This document shows, piece after piece, positions 1 to 8,900 of a stretch of 42,797 bases of DNA. The position numbers and the translations under genes were made by a program. A model generated the notes under the pieces. That model made no database searches. It saw only the letters and a program-made list of their open reading frames with translations, and had not been told where the DNA came from. Position 1 is the first letter of the stretch, and the number at the start of each line of letters is the position of its first letter. Source of the DNA: a virus; the IMG/VR virus record IMGVR_UViG_3300010375_000029, positions 1 to 42,797 of that record; one strand, 5' to 3'.

Positions 1-89
1 AGCCCGGATATGCCGGTTCCGGTCGACACGGCGGACTTGGGGCGCGGATCGGCCTTGGCGGCCGTGCCCAATGCTGGGTCGTGATACAT
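1..89 (-). CDS. possible 5' end of a host gene (partial)
   Basis: An open frame on the minus strand starts at an ATG (87-89) and runs off the left edge without a stop, giving 29 residues beginning MYHDPALGTAAKADPRPKS. I do not recognise the family and see no clear ribosome binding site. It lies outside the prophage, so it would be host DNA. It could be non-coding. Confidence 0.25.
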   Translation of the reverse strand, partial: MYHDPALGTAAKADPRPKSAVSTGTGISG

Positions 90-190
90 GCGCGCGGGGA
101 TAGGCCCGCAATGGTAAGCAAGCCGTGAAGGATGTCCGGGTTGCGCGGGCGCGGCGGACCCGCTAGTTCCCCGCTTCGCTCCGGCGACGG

Positions 191-230
191 GCGGGTATAG
201 CACAATGGTAGTGCAGCAGCCTTCCAAGCT
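191..230 (+). repeat. attL core: 5' fragment of tRNA-Gly
   Basis: These 40 bases equal nucleotides 1-40 of the intact tRNA-Gly at 41817-41890 and stop just after the anticodon loop. Beyond 230 the sequence is phage DNA, so this copy cannot fold into a tRNA. It is the left attachment core and keeps the native upstream (promoter) side of the host tRNA gene. Confidence 0.95.
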
Positions 231-261
231 ATCGAAGCGTGCGGATTTCTGCGGGTTTCGA

Positions 262-321
262 TGCAAAACACGCCGAAAAGTCCGGCTTATCCCTCAATAA
301 CTTAGAAATCGGCTGCAAAAC
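262..321 (+). promoter_or_regulatory. two TGCAAAAC repeats beside attL (candidate integrase arm sites)
   Basis: The octamer TGCAAAAC occurs at 262-269 and 314-321, and again twice beside the right core (41754-41761 and 41766-41773). Four copies within about 100 bp of the two cores fit arm-type binding sites for a lambda-like tyrosine integrase. This is inferred from position and repetition only. Confidence 0.5.
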
Positions 322-334
322 AAAAATGGGCGCT

Positions 335-577
335 TCACGCGTCCCATTCGCGGGTGTCGGGGATGCCCAGACCGTCATCGCGCGACACGCCGAAGAATAG
401 CGACAGCCATTCGCGATCGGCCGGCGTTAGCCGGGTCGGCGGGCCACCGGCGACGAAGCGGGAGAGGTAGCGATCGGTGCGGCCGAGCGCGCGCGACAGC
501 CAGGGCATCGAGGTGCGCGACGCCTTGGCGCGCTCGGCCAGCGTCGCGCGCTCGCTCTTGTAGGAATGCGGGTTCAT
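335..577 (-). CDS. small HTH-like hypothetical protein
   Basis: This 80-residue protein is basic in its N-terminal half. It has a pattern compatible with a helix-turn-helix (WLSRALGRTDRYLSRFV, about residues 26-42), followed by GPPTRLTPADREWL. The ATG overlaps the stop of the upstream gene at 574-577, so the two are probably translated together. It is the last gene before attL. I do not recognise a named family; a role in regulation or excision would be a guess from position and the HTH-like segment. Confidence 0.7.
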   Translation of the reverse strand: MNPHSYKSERATLAERAKASRTSMPWLSRALGRTDRYLSRFVAGGPPTRLTPADREWLSLFFGVSRDDGLGIPDTREWDA

Positions 578-870
578 TCCGCCAGCGCGCCGGGCGGCAA
601 GGTACGGGCGATATCGGCAGCGTCGACGTGCCAGACCTTCGCGAGAAGCGCGAGTTCGTCGCGAGTGATCGGCGCGCCCTCGTCTATCTCCATCAGGCGT
701 GCATGATTGATATGGCTGTCACGCGCGAGGTGGCGATAGGACAGGCTCGACTGCATCGCCCAGGCGAAAAGCCATGTCTCCCCGTCCGCCATCGCCTGCG
801 CCACCGCGTGAAGCGGCGGCGGCGCGGGATGGCCGATCCAACCTGGTGCGGGAAGACGCGACTCGGACAT
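574..870 (-). CDS. XRE-like small DNA-binding protein
   Basis: This 98-residue protein has a central segment (LSYRHLARDSHINHARLMEI, about residues 43-62) followed by TRDELALLAKVWHVDAADI. The layout is that of XRE/Cro-type helix-turn-helix domains: 'type, turn, recognise, then count helices'. It overlaps the next gene by 4 bp (ATGA). A possible promoter lies directly upstream at 878-907, so the pair may be transcribed apart from the late lysis genes. The target is unknown. Confidence 0.72.
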   Translation of the reverse strand: MSESRLPAPGWIGHPAPPPLHAVAQAMADGETWLFAWAMQSSLSYRHLARDSHINHARLMEIDEGAPITRDELALLAKVWHVDAADIARTLPPGALAE

Positions 871-877
871 GTTCCGG

Positions 878-907
878 ATAATAGAACAAACGTGGAACGA
901 ATACCAA
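878..907 (-). promoter_or_regulatory. possible sigma70-like promoter for the 574-870 gene
   Basis: On the minus strand TTGGTA (907-902) lies 18 bp from TATTAT (883-878). A start about 7 bases downstream would fall almost on the ATG at 870, which would give a nearly leaderless transcript. The hexamers are only moderate matches. Confidence 0.3.
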
Positions 908-912
908 GCCGG

Positions 913-1209
913 TCAGGGCGCGTCTGCCTTCGCCTTCGCCTCGGCCAGCTTTTGCCGGGCGATGCGATAGGCCGCCACCGCCGCTGCATGGCGCGCCGAG
1001 CACGACGCATAGGCAAGGGCGAGCGCGGTGTCCTTGGTGACCAGGTCGGCATAGCTGCCGGTCACGCCGTCGACCTCGGGGCACGGTGCCGCGACGTTCG
1101 CAGGCAGGTCGTCGAGCGTCGGGAAACCGACCGCCGGCCGGTCATCCCCACCGCCGCAACGGAACGCCATCAGCGGCAAAGCGAGGATGGCGATTGTCAG
1201 GCGCTTCAT
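913..1209 (-). CDS. Rz1/LysC-like o-spanin
   Basis: This 98-residue protein starts with a basic, then hydrophobic segment (MKRLTIAILALPLMAFRC) that could be a lipoprotein signal, although Arg before the Cys is unlike a normal lipobox. The body has the pattern of P2 LysC-type Rz1 proteins: APCPEV, then a stretch with LALAYASCSARHAAAVAAYR, and a helical tail. It overlaps the i-spanin stop by 4 bp (ATGA) and ends the lysis cassette. Its expected role is the outer-membrane partner that bridges to the i-spanin and disrupts the outer membrane. The call rests on pattern and gene order. Confidence 0.65.
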   Translation of the reverse strand: MKRLTIAILALPLMAFRCGGGDDRPAVGFPTLDDLPANVAAPCPEVDGVTGSYADLVTKDTALALAYASCSARHAAAVAAYRIARQKLAEAKAKADAP

Positions 1210-1634
1210 GGCATTGCTCCCGTCTGCGGTTGGGCGGACAGGCGCCGCGCCGCGTTGATCTGCGCCATCACCTCGGGCGTGAGCGCGCAATTGGGGTCGG
1301 CGTAGCGCGGCGAGGCAGCGATCGCCTTGGGCAGCTCGACCGAAATTCGCGAGCCAGTCCCCTCGATCGTCGCAAGACGCCCGTCGAACTTGTCGAACTC
1401 GGTGCGTAACGCCCCGCCGAGCGCCGCCTGGAAATCGGCAAGCGCGGCCGACCGGGCCGCTTTCTCGGCGTTCCACTTCGCCTGCACCTCGTCGCGCCCG
1501 GCCTGCCGCTGCGCCGCGTCGTGCGCGTTGACCGCGAGCACCAGACCGGCGACCGCGCCGATCAGCAGCACTAGCGCGCCGAGCGCGACGGCGATCTTGC
1601 GCCCCGTCGATAGCGCGAGAAACCAGGCCATCAT
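1206..1634 (-). CDS. Rz-like i-spanin
   Basis: This 142-residue protein has one N-terminal membrane segment (about residues 13-34) followed by a long Ala/Glu/Lys-rich helical region (about 37-100) suited to a coiled coil. That is the usual layout of an inner-membrane spanin. The start ATG overlaps the holin stop (ATGA), and a second ATG lies one codon further in. With the downstream o-spanin it would span the periplasm after endolysin attack. Sequence identity within this family is low, so the call is from topology and position. Confidence 0.7.
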   Translation of the reverse strand: MMAWFLALSTGRKIAVALGALVLLIGAVAGLVLAVNAHDAAQRQAGRDEVQAKWNAEKAARSAALADFQAALGGALRTEFDKFDGRLATIEGTGSRISVELPKAIAASPRYADPNCALTPEVMAQINAARRLSAQPQTGAMP

Positions 1635-1948
1635 GGCACTACCTCCGTCTTGGTTGTGGTGGTCACAGTTGGCGCCGGCGTTGGCGCGTGGTCCTCGTCG
1701 TCCCCGCCGCTGGCCGAGAATTCGGCCGCGCCGAGCTTACCGCTGATCTGACGCATCGCCACGGTGAAGCTCAGGCCGATCAGGACGATCGCGATCAGAC
1801 AGATCATGCCCATCGCCAGCCGATAGACGAGCGGCGCCTCGCTGCGGATCAGGTACGTCATCCAGATCAGCACGGGCAGCATGGCCATGCCCGCACCGCA
1901 AAAGACGAGCGTCGTCACCGTGCGACGGAAATCGAAGTCGGTTCGCAT
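1631..1948 (-). CDS. putative holin with two membrane segments
   Basis: This 105-residue protein has two hydrophobic segments (about residues 9-34 and 40-65) and an acidic, Thr/Pro-rich C-terminal tail, the topology of a class II holin. The chosen ATG at 1948 shares a base with the endolysin stop (TGATG). It sits between the endolysin and the spanins, where it would form the inner-membrane lesion that times lysis. A different phage membrane protein cannot be excluded from sequence alone. Confidence 0.65.
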   Translation of the reverse strand: MRTDFDFRRTVTTLVFCGAGMAMLPVLIWMTYLIRSEAPLVYRLAMGMICLIAIVLIGLSFTVAMRQISGKLGAAEFSASGGDDEDHAPTPAPTVTTTTKTEVVP

Positions 1949-2358
1949 CACAGCTGCGTCGCCACGTCGAACGACGGGCACGCCTTGTTCACGTCGGGCC
2001 AGTCGCGATGGCCGCGCACGACGATGCCGGGGTATTTCGCCCGATACGCCGCAACGATCGCCCGCAGCGTCGCCTTTTGCGCAGGCGTGCGGGTGTCCTT
2101 AGGGTGCGCGTTCTGCGCGTCCATCCCGCCGACATAGCAGACGCCGATATTGCCGGTGTTGTGCCCGCCGACGTGCGCGCCCTTCTGGTCGTCACGCAGC
2201 GTCTGGTGATCGACCCCGTCGAGCGTCACCACGTGGTGATAGCTGATCTGCCCGAACTTGGCGGTATCCCACTGGCCGATCGTCGCGGCGCTGACGTCGC
2301 GGCCCTCGGGCGTCGCGGCGCAATGGATGGTCAGGAACTTGATCGGCAGCATCGTCAT
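1948..2358 (-). CDS. endolysin, N-acetylmuramoyl-L-alanine amidase
   Basis: This 136-residue Amidase_2/T7-lysozyme-type enzyme cuts the amide bond between N-acetylmuramic acid and L-alanine in peptidoglycan. The visible zinc ligands are His in the N-terminal IHCAA motif, His in GHRDW and Cys in NKACPSFD. The Lys before ACPS and the Tyr of SYHHVV match conserved catalytic positions. There is no signal peptide or cell-wall-binding domain, so release depends on the holin. The start at 2358 has a strong AAGGAGA site upstream. Confidence 0.93.
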   Translation of the reverse strand: MTMLPIKFLTIHCAATPEGRDVSAATIGQWDTAKFGQISYHHVVTLDGVDHQTLRDDQKGAHVGGHNTGNIGVCYVGGMDAQNAHPKDTRTPAQKATLRAIVAAYRAKYPGIVVRGHRDWPDVNKACPSFDVATQL

Positions 2359-2360
2359 CG

Positions 2361-2852
2361 TCAGTCTCCTTTGGTCGGTTCGTGCGGCGCCGCATCGAGC
2401 GCGCCGAGCGCGTGCGTCATGTCGAGCGGCAGTTGCGGGTCGAGCGGAAAGGCCGTGGCGAGGATCTGCTCGGCCTGGCGCAGCGCGATATTGTCGGGGT
2501 CGAGCACGCGCAGCCCGGCCGCGACCAGCTCGAACGCGACGCGCAGCGCTGCGTTTTCCTTGGCACGAGCGATGTCGCGGCGCTCTAGCGAGGTGACCCG
2601 TACGGCCAAATCGTCGCGCTCGAACGTCACCCGCTTGCGGAACGACGACCAGCTTTCGGCTAGCTCGCCTTCCTCGCGCTCCAGCCGGTCCAATCGTGCC
2701 GTCTGCCGCCGGTCGCCCCAGGCGAGTAGCCACGCCCCCGCCTTGCCCAGCGCCCCCAGCACCGCCACCGCCCCCGCGATCAGCGCGGCGATATCCCAGC
2801 CGCTCGGTGCCCCCGGCTCGCTCATCGCGTCCGCATCCGCATCGTTCGTCAT
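2361..2852 (-). CDS. membrane-anchored coiled-coil hypothetical protein
   Basis: This 163-residue protein has a hydrophobic Ala/Gly/Leu-rich segment (about residues 18-45) followed by a charged heptad-like region (RRQTARLDRLEREEGELAES) predicted to be a coiled coil. The ATG at 2852 follows a CAGGGG ribosome binding site; a second ATG lies at 2825. It is adjacent to the endolysin and may belong to the lysis operon. No family is recognised, so a lysis-accessory role is inferred from location only. Confidence 0.7.
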   Translation of the reverse strand: MTNDADADAMSEPGAPSGWDIAALIAGAVAVLGALGKAGAWLLAWGDRRQTARLDRLEREEGELAESWSSFRKRVTFERDDLAVRVTSLERRDIARAKENAALRVAFELVAAGLRVLDPDNIALRQAEQILATAFPLDPQLPLDMTHALGALDAAPHEPTKGD

Positions 2853-2920
2853 CCCCTGTCGAAAGGGCCGGGCGATACGCGCGGCCGGGCTATCGGGTGC
2901 GCGACCGGCGCCCAAATGCG

Positions 2921-2947
2921 AAAAGGCGGCCCATGCTGACCGCCTTC
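2921..2947 (-). terminator. hairpin terminator after the acyltransferase
   Basis: On the minus strand AAGGCGG (2946-2940) pairs with CCGCCTT (2929-2923) around a 10-nt loop, followed by TT. It lies about 55 bp past the stop of the acyltransferase at 3002. The T-run is short, so it may be only a partial terminator. Confidence 0.45.
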
Positions 2948-3001
2948 ATCTGTTTCAGTCTGTTGCTCGGCCTCGGCGCCGTGGACGAAAGCGCGCGGTT
3001 G

Positions 3002-3988
3002 CTACACGCTGCTTAGGTCTGGCTCGCGGTGCCGATCGGCCGGTCGGCTGCGGCCAGCTGGACTCTTTCGTTTGATCAGCTTCAATAAGGGCACCTCGAT
3101 ATAGCGATGCACGCCAACTCCGAAAAACACGGCGACGAATGCCGCTACCGGACCAGGCATCAGCCATGCCATCACCAGCACCGGAAAGTAATGTGTTAGG
3201 TAGATCGAATAAGACGCATCGCCCAAATAGGCGAATATCGATCCCACTCGACCGATCGTCCGCACCTCCAATTGAAGTGCACCGAACAATATCGCTGCGG
3301 CCGGCAGTCCCCAGAATACTACTCTAGCCAGCGCACCAAGGCCAAGCCAGAACGACATGCCCATGGGAATTGACCAGGGTGCAGTCGCGATGATGACGAT
3401 AGCGCCCGCAACTATCAGACATAGCCCCGTCCATTCCCCCACCGCCCTCAGTCGAGTTAGCAACACACCTAATCCGAATTCGATTATGATCGGGCTTCCG
3501 AAAAAGGTGGCGGGGTGCCATCGTGATATCAAGCCGATTATCAAGACGACAAAATAACAGGCCAATAACCCCTTCCAAGTTGCCCTCCGCCACAGGAATA
3601 CTGCGAAGGCAGCATAAAAGAAAACTTCGAAGCACAGCGTCCAAGCCACGGCGAGATAAGGCCGAGGCGATCCACCAAAAATGGGAAAGAGCGTCAAACT
3701 CGTCAGCACGCGCGACGGTTCGAACCCTTTCACATGTATAATTGCGATGCTCATCGGCAATGCGGCGAGCCAATAGATCGGATATATCCGCCGCACTCGA
3801 TCTGCGATGAAGGCTTCTACGTTCTTTCCGGCAGATGCCCGAGCGATGATGAAGCCAGAGATCACGAAAAATATATCTACCCCAGCAGCACCAATGCCAA
3901 AATTAGGCGATGCATGCAGCAAGACTACCATTGCCGCTGCAACGAACCGCAATATCTGCACCGATTGAAGCCGCCCCATGGGCAACAT
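3002..3988 (-). CDS. acyltransferase 3 family membrane protein (OafA-like)
   Basis: This 328-residue integral membrane protein has about ten hydrophobic segments and the N-terminal signature of acyltransferase family 3 (QILRFVAAAMVVLLH, then GVDIFFVISGFII). Members acetylate surface sugars such as O-antigen. In a prophage this suggests lysogenic conversion that changes the phage receptor. The gene is clearly AT-richer than its neighbours, lies between tail and lysis genes, and has its own hairpin downstream, all typical of a 'moron' gene. The start is at 3988, with a second ATG at 3979. The substrate is not known. Confidence 0.9.
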   Translation of the reverse strand: MLPMGRLQSVQILRFVAAAMVVLLHASPNFGIGAAGVDIFFVISGFIIARASAGKNVEAFIADRVRRIYPIYWLAALPMSIAIIHVKGFEPSRVLTSLTLFPIFGGSPRPYLAVAWTLCFEVFFYAAFAVFLWRRATWKGLLACYFVVLIIGLISRWHPATFFGSPIIIEFGLGVLLTRLRAVGEWTGLCLIVAGAIVIIATAPWSIPMGMSFWLGLGALARVVFWGLPAAAILFGALQLEVRTIGRVGSIFAYLGDASYSIYLTHYFPVLVMAWLMPGPVAAFVAVFFGVGVHRYIEVPLLKLIKRKSPAGRSRPADRHREPDLSSV

Positions 3989-4064
3989 TTACACCAACCC
4001 AAGCACGATGACGAGTGTCTGTGCTTAGCCGCGCGGCCGAGCCTGATTTCGATCTAACAGATGG

Positions 4065-4724
4065 CTAAGAGATTACCATCATAACCTGATAGTCCCCCGA
4101 TGTTGATCCGGCATAGTTCACCGTTGCCGATTGTACACCGCTCGCAGACGCGATACCGGCACGGCAAATCGCGTTCGCATTAGTTTGCACTCCCGTCGCC
4201 AGTGTTAATGAGAGGTCCGACGACGAAGCGCCTGATCCCGCCCGGCAGCTACCAAAGAATAGTATCAAATCACCAGCTTGCGGGGCTGAAGTTGAGGAAA
4301 CCGTGCGGCTCGCGGCGCCCGTAGAATTACGCGTGCCTTGCGCATCGCGATAGGCGCGGGCACCTCCATTGATGATGCCCACGCAAACTACGTAGCCGTA
4401 ATGGATGCCTGAAAAATTCACTGTAACCGAGCCGGTCGCGATGTCTGTGGAAGTCAGATCGATAAGGTCGGTTCGGCCGTTATAATTGGACCCCGGAAGA
4501 TTGACGAATGTACCGGATGCGCCGCCCCCATGGACAATCGAACTGACTGGCCATGAATGAGCGGAGAACAAGCATATTGTATCCCCTGGGATGGAGCCCG
4601 TCGGCAAGGGGACGACGCAAGAGTTCGCATTGTTTACATAAACGATCTTTGGATCGCGGATCGCGGTCAACAGGTTGGGCGCCACCACGGGATTCCGCAT
4701 CCGCAAGGCCTGAAACGGGCGCAC
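4065..4724 (-). CDS. putative tail-tip or receptor-binding accessory protein
   Basis: This protein of about 219 residues is rich in Ser, Thr, Gly and Ala with alternating beta-type segments (SGTFVNLPGSNYNG, SVTVNFSGIHYGYVVCVG) and few charges, as in phage fibre heads. It follows the DUF2793 tail protein by 3 bp, which suggests a linked tail role. The start may be GTG at 4724 or ATG at 4700. Base composition is lower in GC than the rest of the tail module, so it has probably been exchanged together with the acyltransferase. No family is confidently recognised. Confidence 0.65.
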   Translation of the reverse strand: MRPFQALRMRNPVVAPNLLTAIRDPKIVYVNNANSCVVPLPTGSIPGDTICLFSAHSWPVSSIVHGGGASGTFVNLPGSNYNGRTDLIDLTSTDIATGSVTVNFSGIHYGYVVCVGIINGGARAYRDAQGTRNSTGAASRTVSSTSAPQAGDLILFFGSCRAGSGASSSDLSLTLATGVQTNANAICRAGIASASGVQSATVNYAGSTSGDYQVMMVIS

Positions 4725-4727
4725 CGG

Positions 4728-5942
4728 TCAGGCCTGCTGCGCTACAGCGACGACATCCCACATCGTGTCGGCGTTGTTGAAGATCATCCCGAGATAGAGC
4801 GTTTTGCTGACCACCGTCGTGGTCGGCAGCGTCACGCCGATCGCGCGATATTCCGTGCCATAGCTGATTGCTCGCGCGGTGCCGTTGTCCTTGATCCGGA
4901 TCGTGATCCCCCAGCCATCAAGCGCAGTGCCGGTCGGGTTGGCGAGCGTCAGCCCCGCCGCTTGGGCGGTGATGATGACCTGATCGTCGGCAAAGGTCGG
5001 GGTGACCGTCGCCGATGAGGTAATCGACTGGATTTGTGGTGTGCGGCAGGCGGCATCGAGATTGGTCCGAGCCGTCGCTGCTGTCGAGGCGCCGGTACCG
5101 CCATCGGCCACTGCGACGTCGGTGCCGCCCGGCATGTAGGCTCCGCCCCCACTGGTCAACTGCGCGAACGCCAGCGACGTGCTGCCGACCGTGATCGGTG
5201 CGTTCGTGGTGCAGGTCCATTGCGTGTCGGCGTTGGTCGTGCCCTCGCTGACATAGCAGCTCGCGTTGACCAATTCGGCGCCGCCGTCGGCGTCGGTCGC
5301 GCGGGTCGGGGCGCCGCTCGCATTGACGGTGTAGATGCCGTTTTCGCTGCCCGTCGTCTGGTTCTTGATGAGGATGCGATCGCCGGTCGCCAGCGTGACC
5401 CCGTCGACCGTGTCGCCATTCTCATAGGCGCTCGACAGCGTGCCGTTGGCGGTCGTCGCGACGCGCACCGCCTGTTTCCACGACAGGCCGGCGACGGCCG
5501 CGGCGATCGCCGTTTTGACCGCCTTCTGCGTCGCGACCTTGCTGTCGCTGTTCGCCGCAAGCGTGCCGTCGGTGTCATAGTCCAGGCTCGCCGCGGTGCC
5601 GCCGCCGGCGACCGCCGCCCAGGCGCTGCCCGAATAACGATAATTGATCGCCTCGTCCTGGACGAAGAAGGTCAGCCCGGCGAACGGAGGCACGAACACC
5701 CACGCAGTCGAGATCAGGATGGCGATGTTGTTGGCCTTGCCTGCCCATGCTCCGGTCGGGGAGGCCGGCACGATGAACACGTCGCCGTCGCTTTCGGTGC
5801 CCGCCGGCGCGGTGCGGTCCTTGTCGACCGCCACACGCGCCGCGAACGCCTCGAGATAGCGCACCGCCTCGTTGACGGTTGTTTCGGGCGCAGCCTGCGC
5901 GGCCGCAAGCTCGGGCGCGCCGAGCCTCGGAGTATTCGACAT
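4728..5942 (-). CDS. DUF2793 tail fibre protein
   Basis: The 404-residue protein begins with the DUF2793 pattern (MSNTPRLGAPELAAAQA, VNEAVRYLEAF, DGDVFIVPASPTGAWAG), found in tail proteins of alphaproteobacterial phages and GTA-like elements. The middle (about 120-270) is repetitive beta structure. A fibre linker, VADGGTGASTAATARTNLDA, lies near residue 290, before a C-terminal beta domain. It probably forms a fibre or tip appendage used in host recognition. The ATG at 5942 is 8 bp past the upstream gene's stop. Confidence 0.85.
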   Translation of the reverse strand: MSNTPRLGAPELAAAQAAPETTVNEAVRYLEAFAARVAVDKDRTAPAGTESDGDVFIVPASPTGAWAGKANNIAILISTAWVFVPPFAGLTFFVQDEAINYRYSGSAWAAVAGGGTAASLDYDTDGTLAANSDSKVATQKAVKTAIAAAVAGLSWKQAVRVATTANGTLSSAYENGDTVDGVTLATGDRILIKNQTTGSENGIYTVNASGAPTRATDADGGAELVNASCYVSEGTTNADTQWTCTTNAPITVGSTSLAFAQLTSGGGAYMPGGTDVAVADGGTGASTAATARTNLDAACRTPQIQSITSSATVTPTFADDQVIITAQAAGLTLANPTGTALDGWGITIRIKDNGTARAISYGTEYRAIGVTLPTTTVVSKTLYLGMIFNNADTMWDVVAVAQQA

Positions 5943-5952
5943 TCAGGGGTCC

Positions 5953-8900
5953 TTAAAAGCTGGCGGTTGCCGGGAAGCCGCGATCGACGCTCGCGGAGAT
6001 TTGATAGATGGCGACGTACAGATCGCCCTCGGCGACGTCGCCGCCGTCCGCTGCCTGGTCGGCAGCGTCATAGGTGACGGTAGGGCTGGTCAGTCCGGAA
6101 TAGGTGCGGACCACCGCGCCCGACCCGTTGAGGATATCGACCTCATATTGCTCGGATGCCTCGCCCAGCGGAATGCTGGTACCGCTGGTCCAGGCGCCAC
6201 CGGTCCGCGAGCGCCGCACCCAATCGATCGTCCAGTCGCCCGTGCCGGGATCCTTGACCGCATCGACCTGCGCCGGCGCATAGGGCTTGAGGCTGGCGCC
6301 GGTGAAGGCCACCGGGATCGGAAAGGCGGACGTCGTGTCGCGGCCACCGGTGACCGCCTTGAAGCTGAGGTCGGTCCCAAGGTCGCTTGCGCCCATATCG
6401 ACATTGCCGACGCGGTCGAGCAACAGGAACGGCTGGCCAGCGGCGTGATCGCCGACCGCCCATTCGGTGCCGCGGCGCCCGCGCTTGAGCCCGGACAGGG
6501 TGTAACTGCCGTCCGTCTCCAGCGTCGCCGTGGTGAACTGGAATATCTCGTCGCCCAGGATGGCGAGGTTCGCGGTCGGGGTCGCGTTGCACGCCGCCTC
6601 GGTCGTCGAGAGCAGCATGCCGTTCTTGAGCACGATGTTGACGCTGTTGCCGCGATCCCACAGCCAGGGATTGGCCGATCCCAGCGCGTCGGTCGCATAG
6701 CCCCATGTCGCAGCCATGACCGAGGCGACGGTCGCGAACTGGAGCGAATATTCGCCATCGGTCGCTTCGTAGATCGTCGCGCCGGGCCAGCTGCCCGCCG
6801 CATAGGGACCGGCCGCGTAATAGAGCAGCGGATTGACGCTGTTATCGGCGTCGGTGATCAACGGGATGTCGAGCACGAAACCCTTGGCGATCACGCCGAC
6901 CATGATCACAGAGTCGGCGCGGCCATCCATCGGAGCGCCGCTCGCGCCAGACAGATCGGCGAGCGACGGATCATCGCGGACGGACTTGCACGCGATCACG
7001 CCATCGGCGCCGATCAGCGTGCTGGTCAGGCGATACGTCGCCTGATTGCCGTCGAGATCGATCGTGCGGACGTCGCCGGGCTCGAGCGCGAGTTCGCGCA
7101 TCGTCACCGCGTTCTCGACCATCGTGCTTTCGAACCATTGCCGCCGGAACCAACGGTCGGCGAGCTGCTTGGCCTCATCGGCCTGCAACACCAACGTCGT
7201 CATGTTGATCGCCGCATCGCGCGACGTGTCGACGGCATCGGCCGTGCGCTGCGCGGTCACCGCATTGGTCTGGTGATCGGCATCGGCATCGGCGAAGGTG
7301 AAGTTGAGGTAACGCGGCAGGTCGGTGTCCTGCGTGATCGTCACCTTGTACCGCACGTCGTTCTGGCGGACGAACATAGGCGTCGCGAAGGTGCCGGACG
7401 GGGCGTCGCCCTTCTTGCGGAATTCGAGCCCGAAATCGTGCGGCCGGACGAAGCTGTCATAGGCGTCAAGCAGCGGGTCGAGGATGTCCTTGCCGCTGCC
7501 GCGCGTCCACAGATAGCCGCGGATTTCCTGATCGAGCGCGCTGGCATCGATGTTCGCGAGATCGAGGCCGACCAGTTCGGTAACGCGCTCGACCACGCTT
7601 TGCAGCGTCACCGTCGAGGCCGCGACGCGATCGAGATAGCGCCAGGTGACGAAATCCGAATATTGCGGCGTGGAGGTCAGCGCATTGTTGACCAGATCAT
7701 AGACCGGCCCGATGTACGAATCCTCGGTCTTCCAATCATAGGGATCGACGGTGCGGATCGTGCTGCCGTCGGTCAACCTGATCTCGCTGAACCCGATCCA
7801 CACGCTGGTCGACCCCGGCTTGGCATTGCGCAGGTTGAGCGCGCCGCCACCCCCGACATTATCCGAGATCGCGACATCGCCGACAATCGTCATCGTCACG
7901 TCGTCGATCGCGATCATCCGGTAATGACCCCAGAACACGAAGAACTTGCCATCCGCATGGACGACCTCGGTCGAGGCGCCATTGTCGAAATGGCCATGAT
8001 TGAGGTGGACGAAGCCGATCGAGCCAGGCCTCGCCCCGGTATCGACCAGACGATAGAGGAACAAATCGTCATAGGCAGAAAAGAAGCCGGCATAGCTGCC
8101 ACAGACCCAGACATCGCCATAACTATCGGTGCACGCGCCGCGCGGTGTCCAGCCGCTGAGGTCACCGATATCGGTCGTATCGGTCAGCACCGGCGAGCCC
8201 AGCCCATCCAGCGTCCAGGTGTAGAAATAGGTGATGAACGCCAACGGGAAGGTAACGACATGCTCGCGGCCGTTGCCGTCTGCATAGACGCCGAGTTCGG
8301 CCTGATAGAGCGCCGCGAGCGGCGTGGAGCCGACCAGCGCCAGCCCGTCCGGCGTGAACGCCGTGATCGCACTACCTGAAAAGGCGTCTCCTGAGATGCC
8401 GTAGATCGTGCCATCGTTGGCGATCGTCGGCGCGCTGATCGCTTCCGGAAAATGGCCGCTGAGCATCGGGGTGCGCGAGGCGCAGTCCCACATCGTGTAG
8501 GCGTCGCCATAGGTCGACAGCATGCGACTGCGATCGGGCGAGAAGGTTACGCTGCCAAGCCGCCCGTCCTTAGATTCATAGGGATAATGTGGCTGCGCCT
8601 CGGTCACCCATTCGTACGCGGTCTGCGGCACCCGGTTGCCGAACTTCTCGGTCGGGATGTCGACGAGCATTCCATATGCGACGCCGAGATAGGCGGGGCA
8701 TGACCCGGTGCCATATTTGGCATCGACCGTCGCCAGCATGCGCGGGTCGGGGTCCTGATCTTCGGTGCCGAGGTAGAACCGGATCGAATCGGCAATGTTG
8801 AAACCATCGGCGATCGAAAAGGGCGTGATTGGGCCTGCACCGGTAACGTCATAGACGAGGTGCTTGTCCATCCACATGCGGGTGACCGCCGCGATCCGCT

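Noticed and set aside
191-230. A second functional tRNA-Gly gene at the left end
   Set aside because: Only nucleotides 1-40 are present; the T-arm and acceptor 3' strand are missing.
5872-8379. Long plus-strand open frame antisense to the tail-tip gene
   Set aside because: It is Arg/Asp/Ile/Gly-rich with no domain pattern and mirrors codon bias of the real minus-strand gene.
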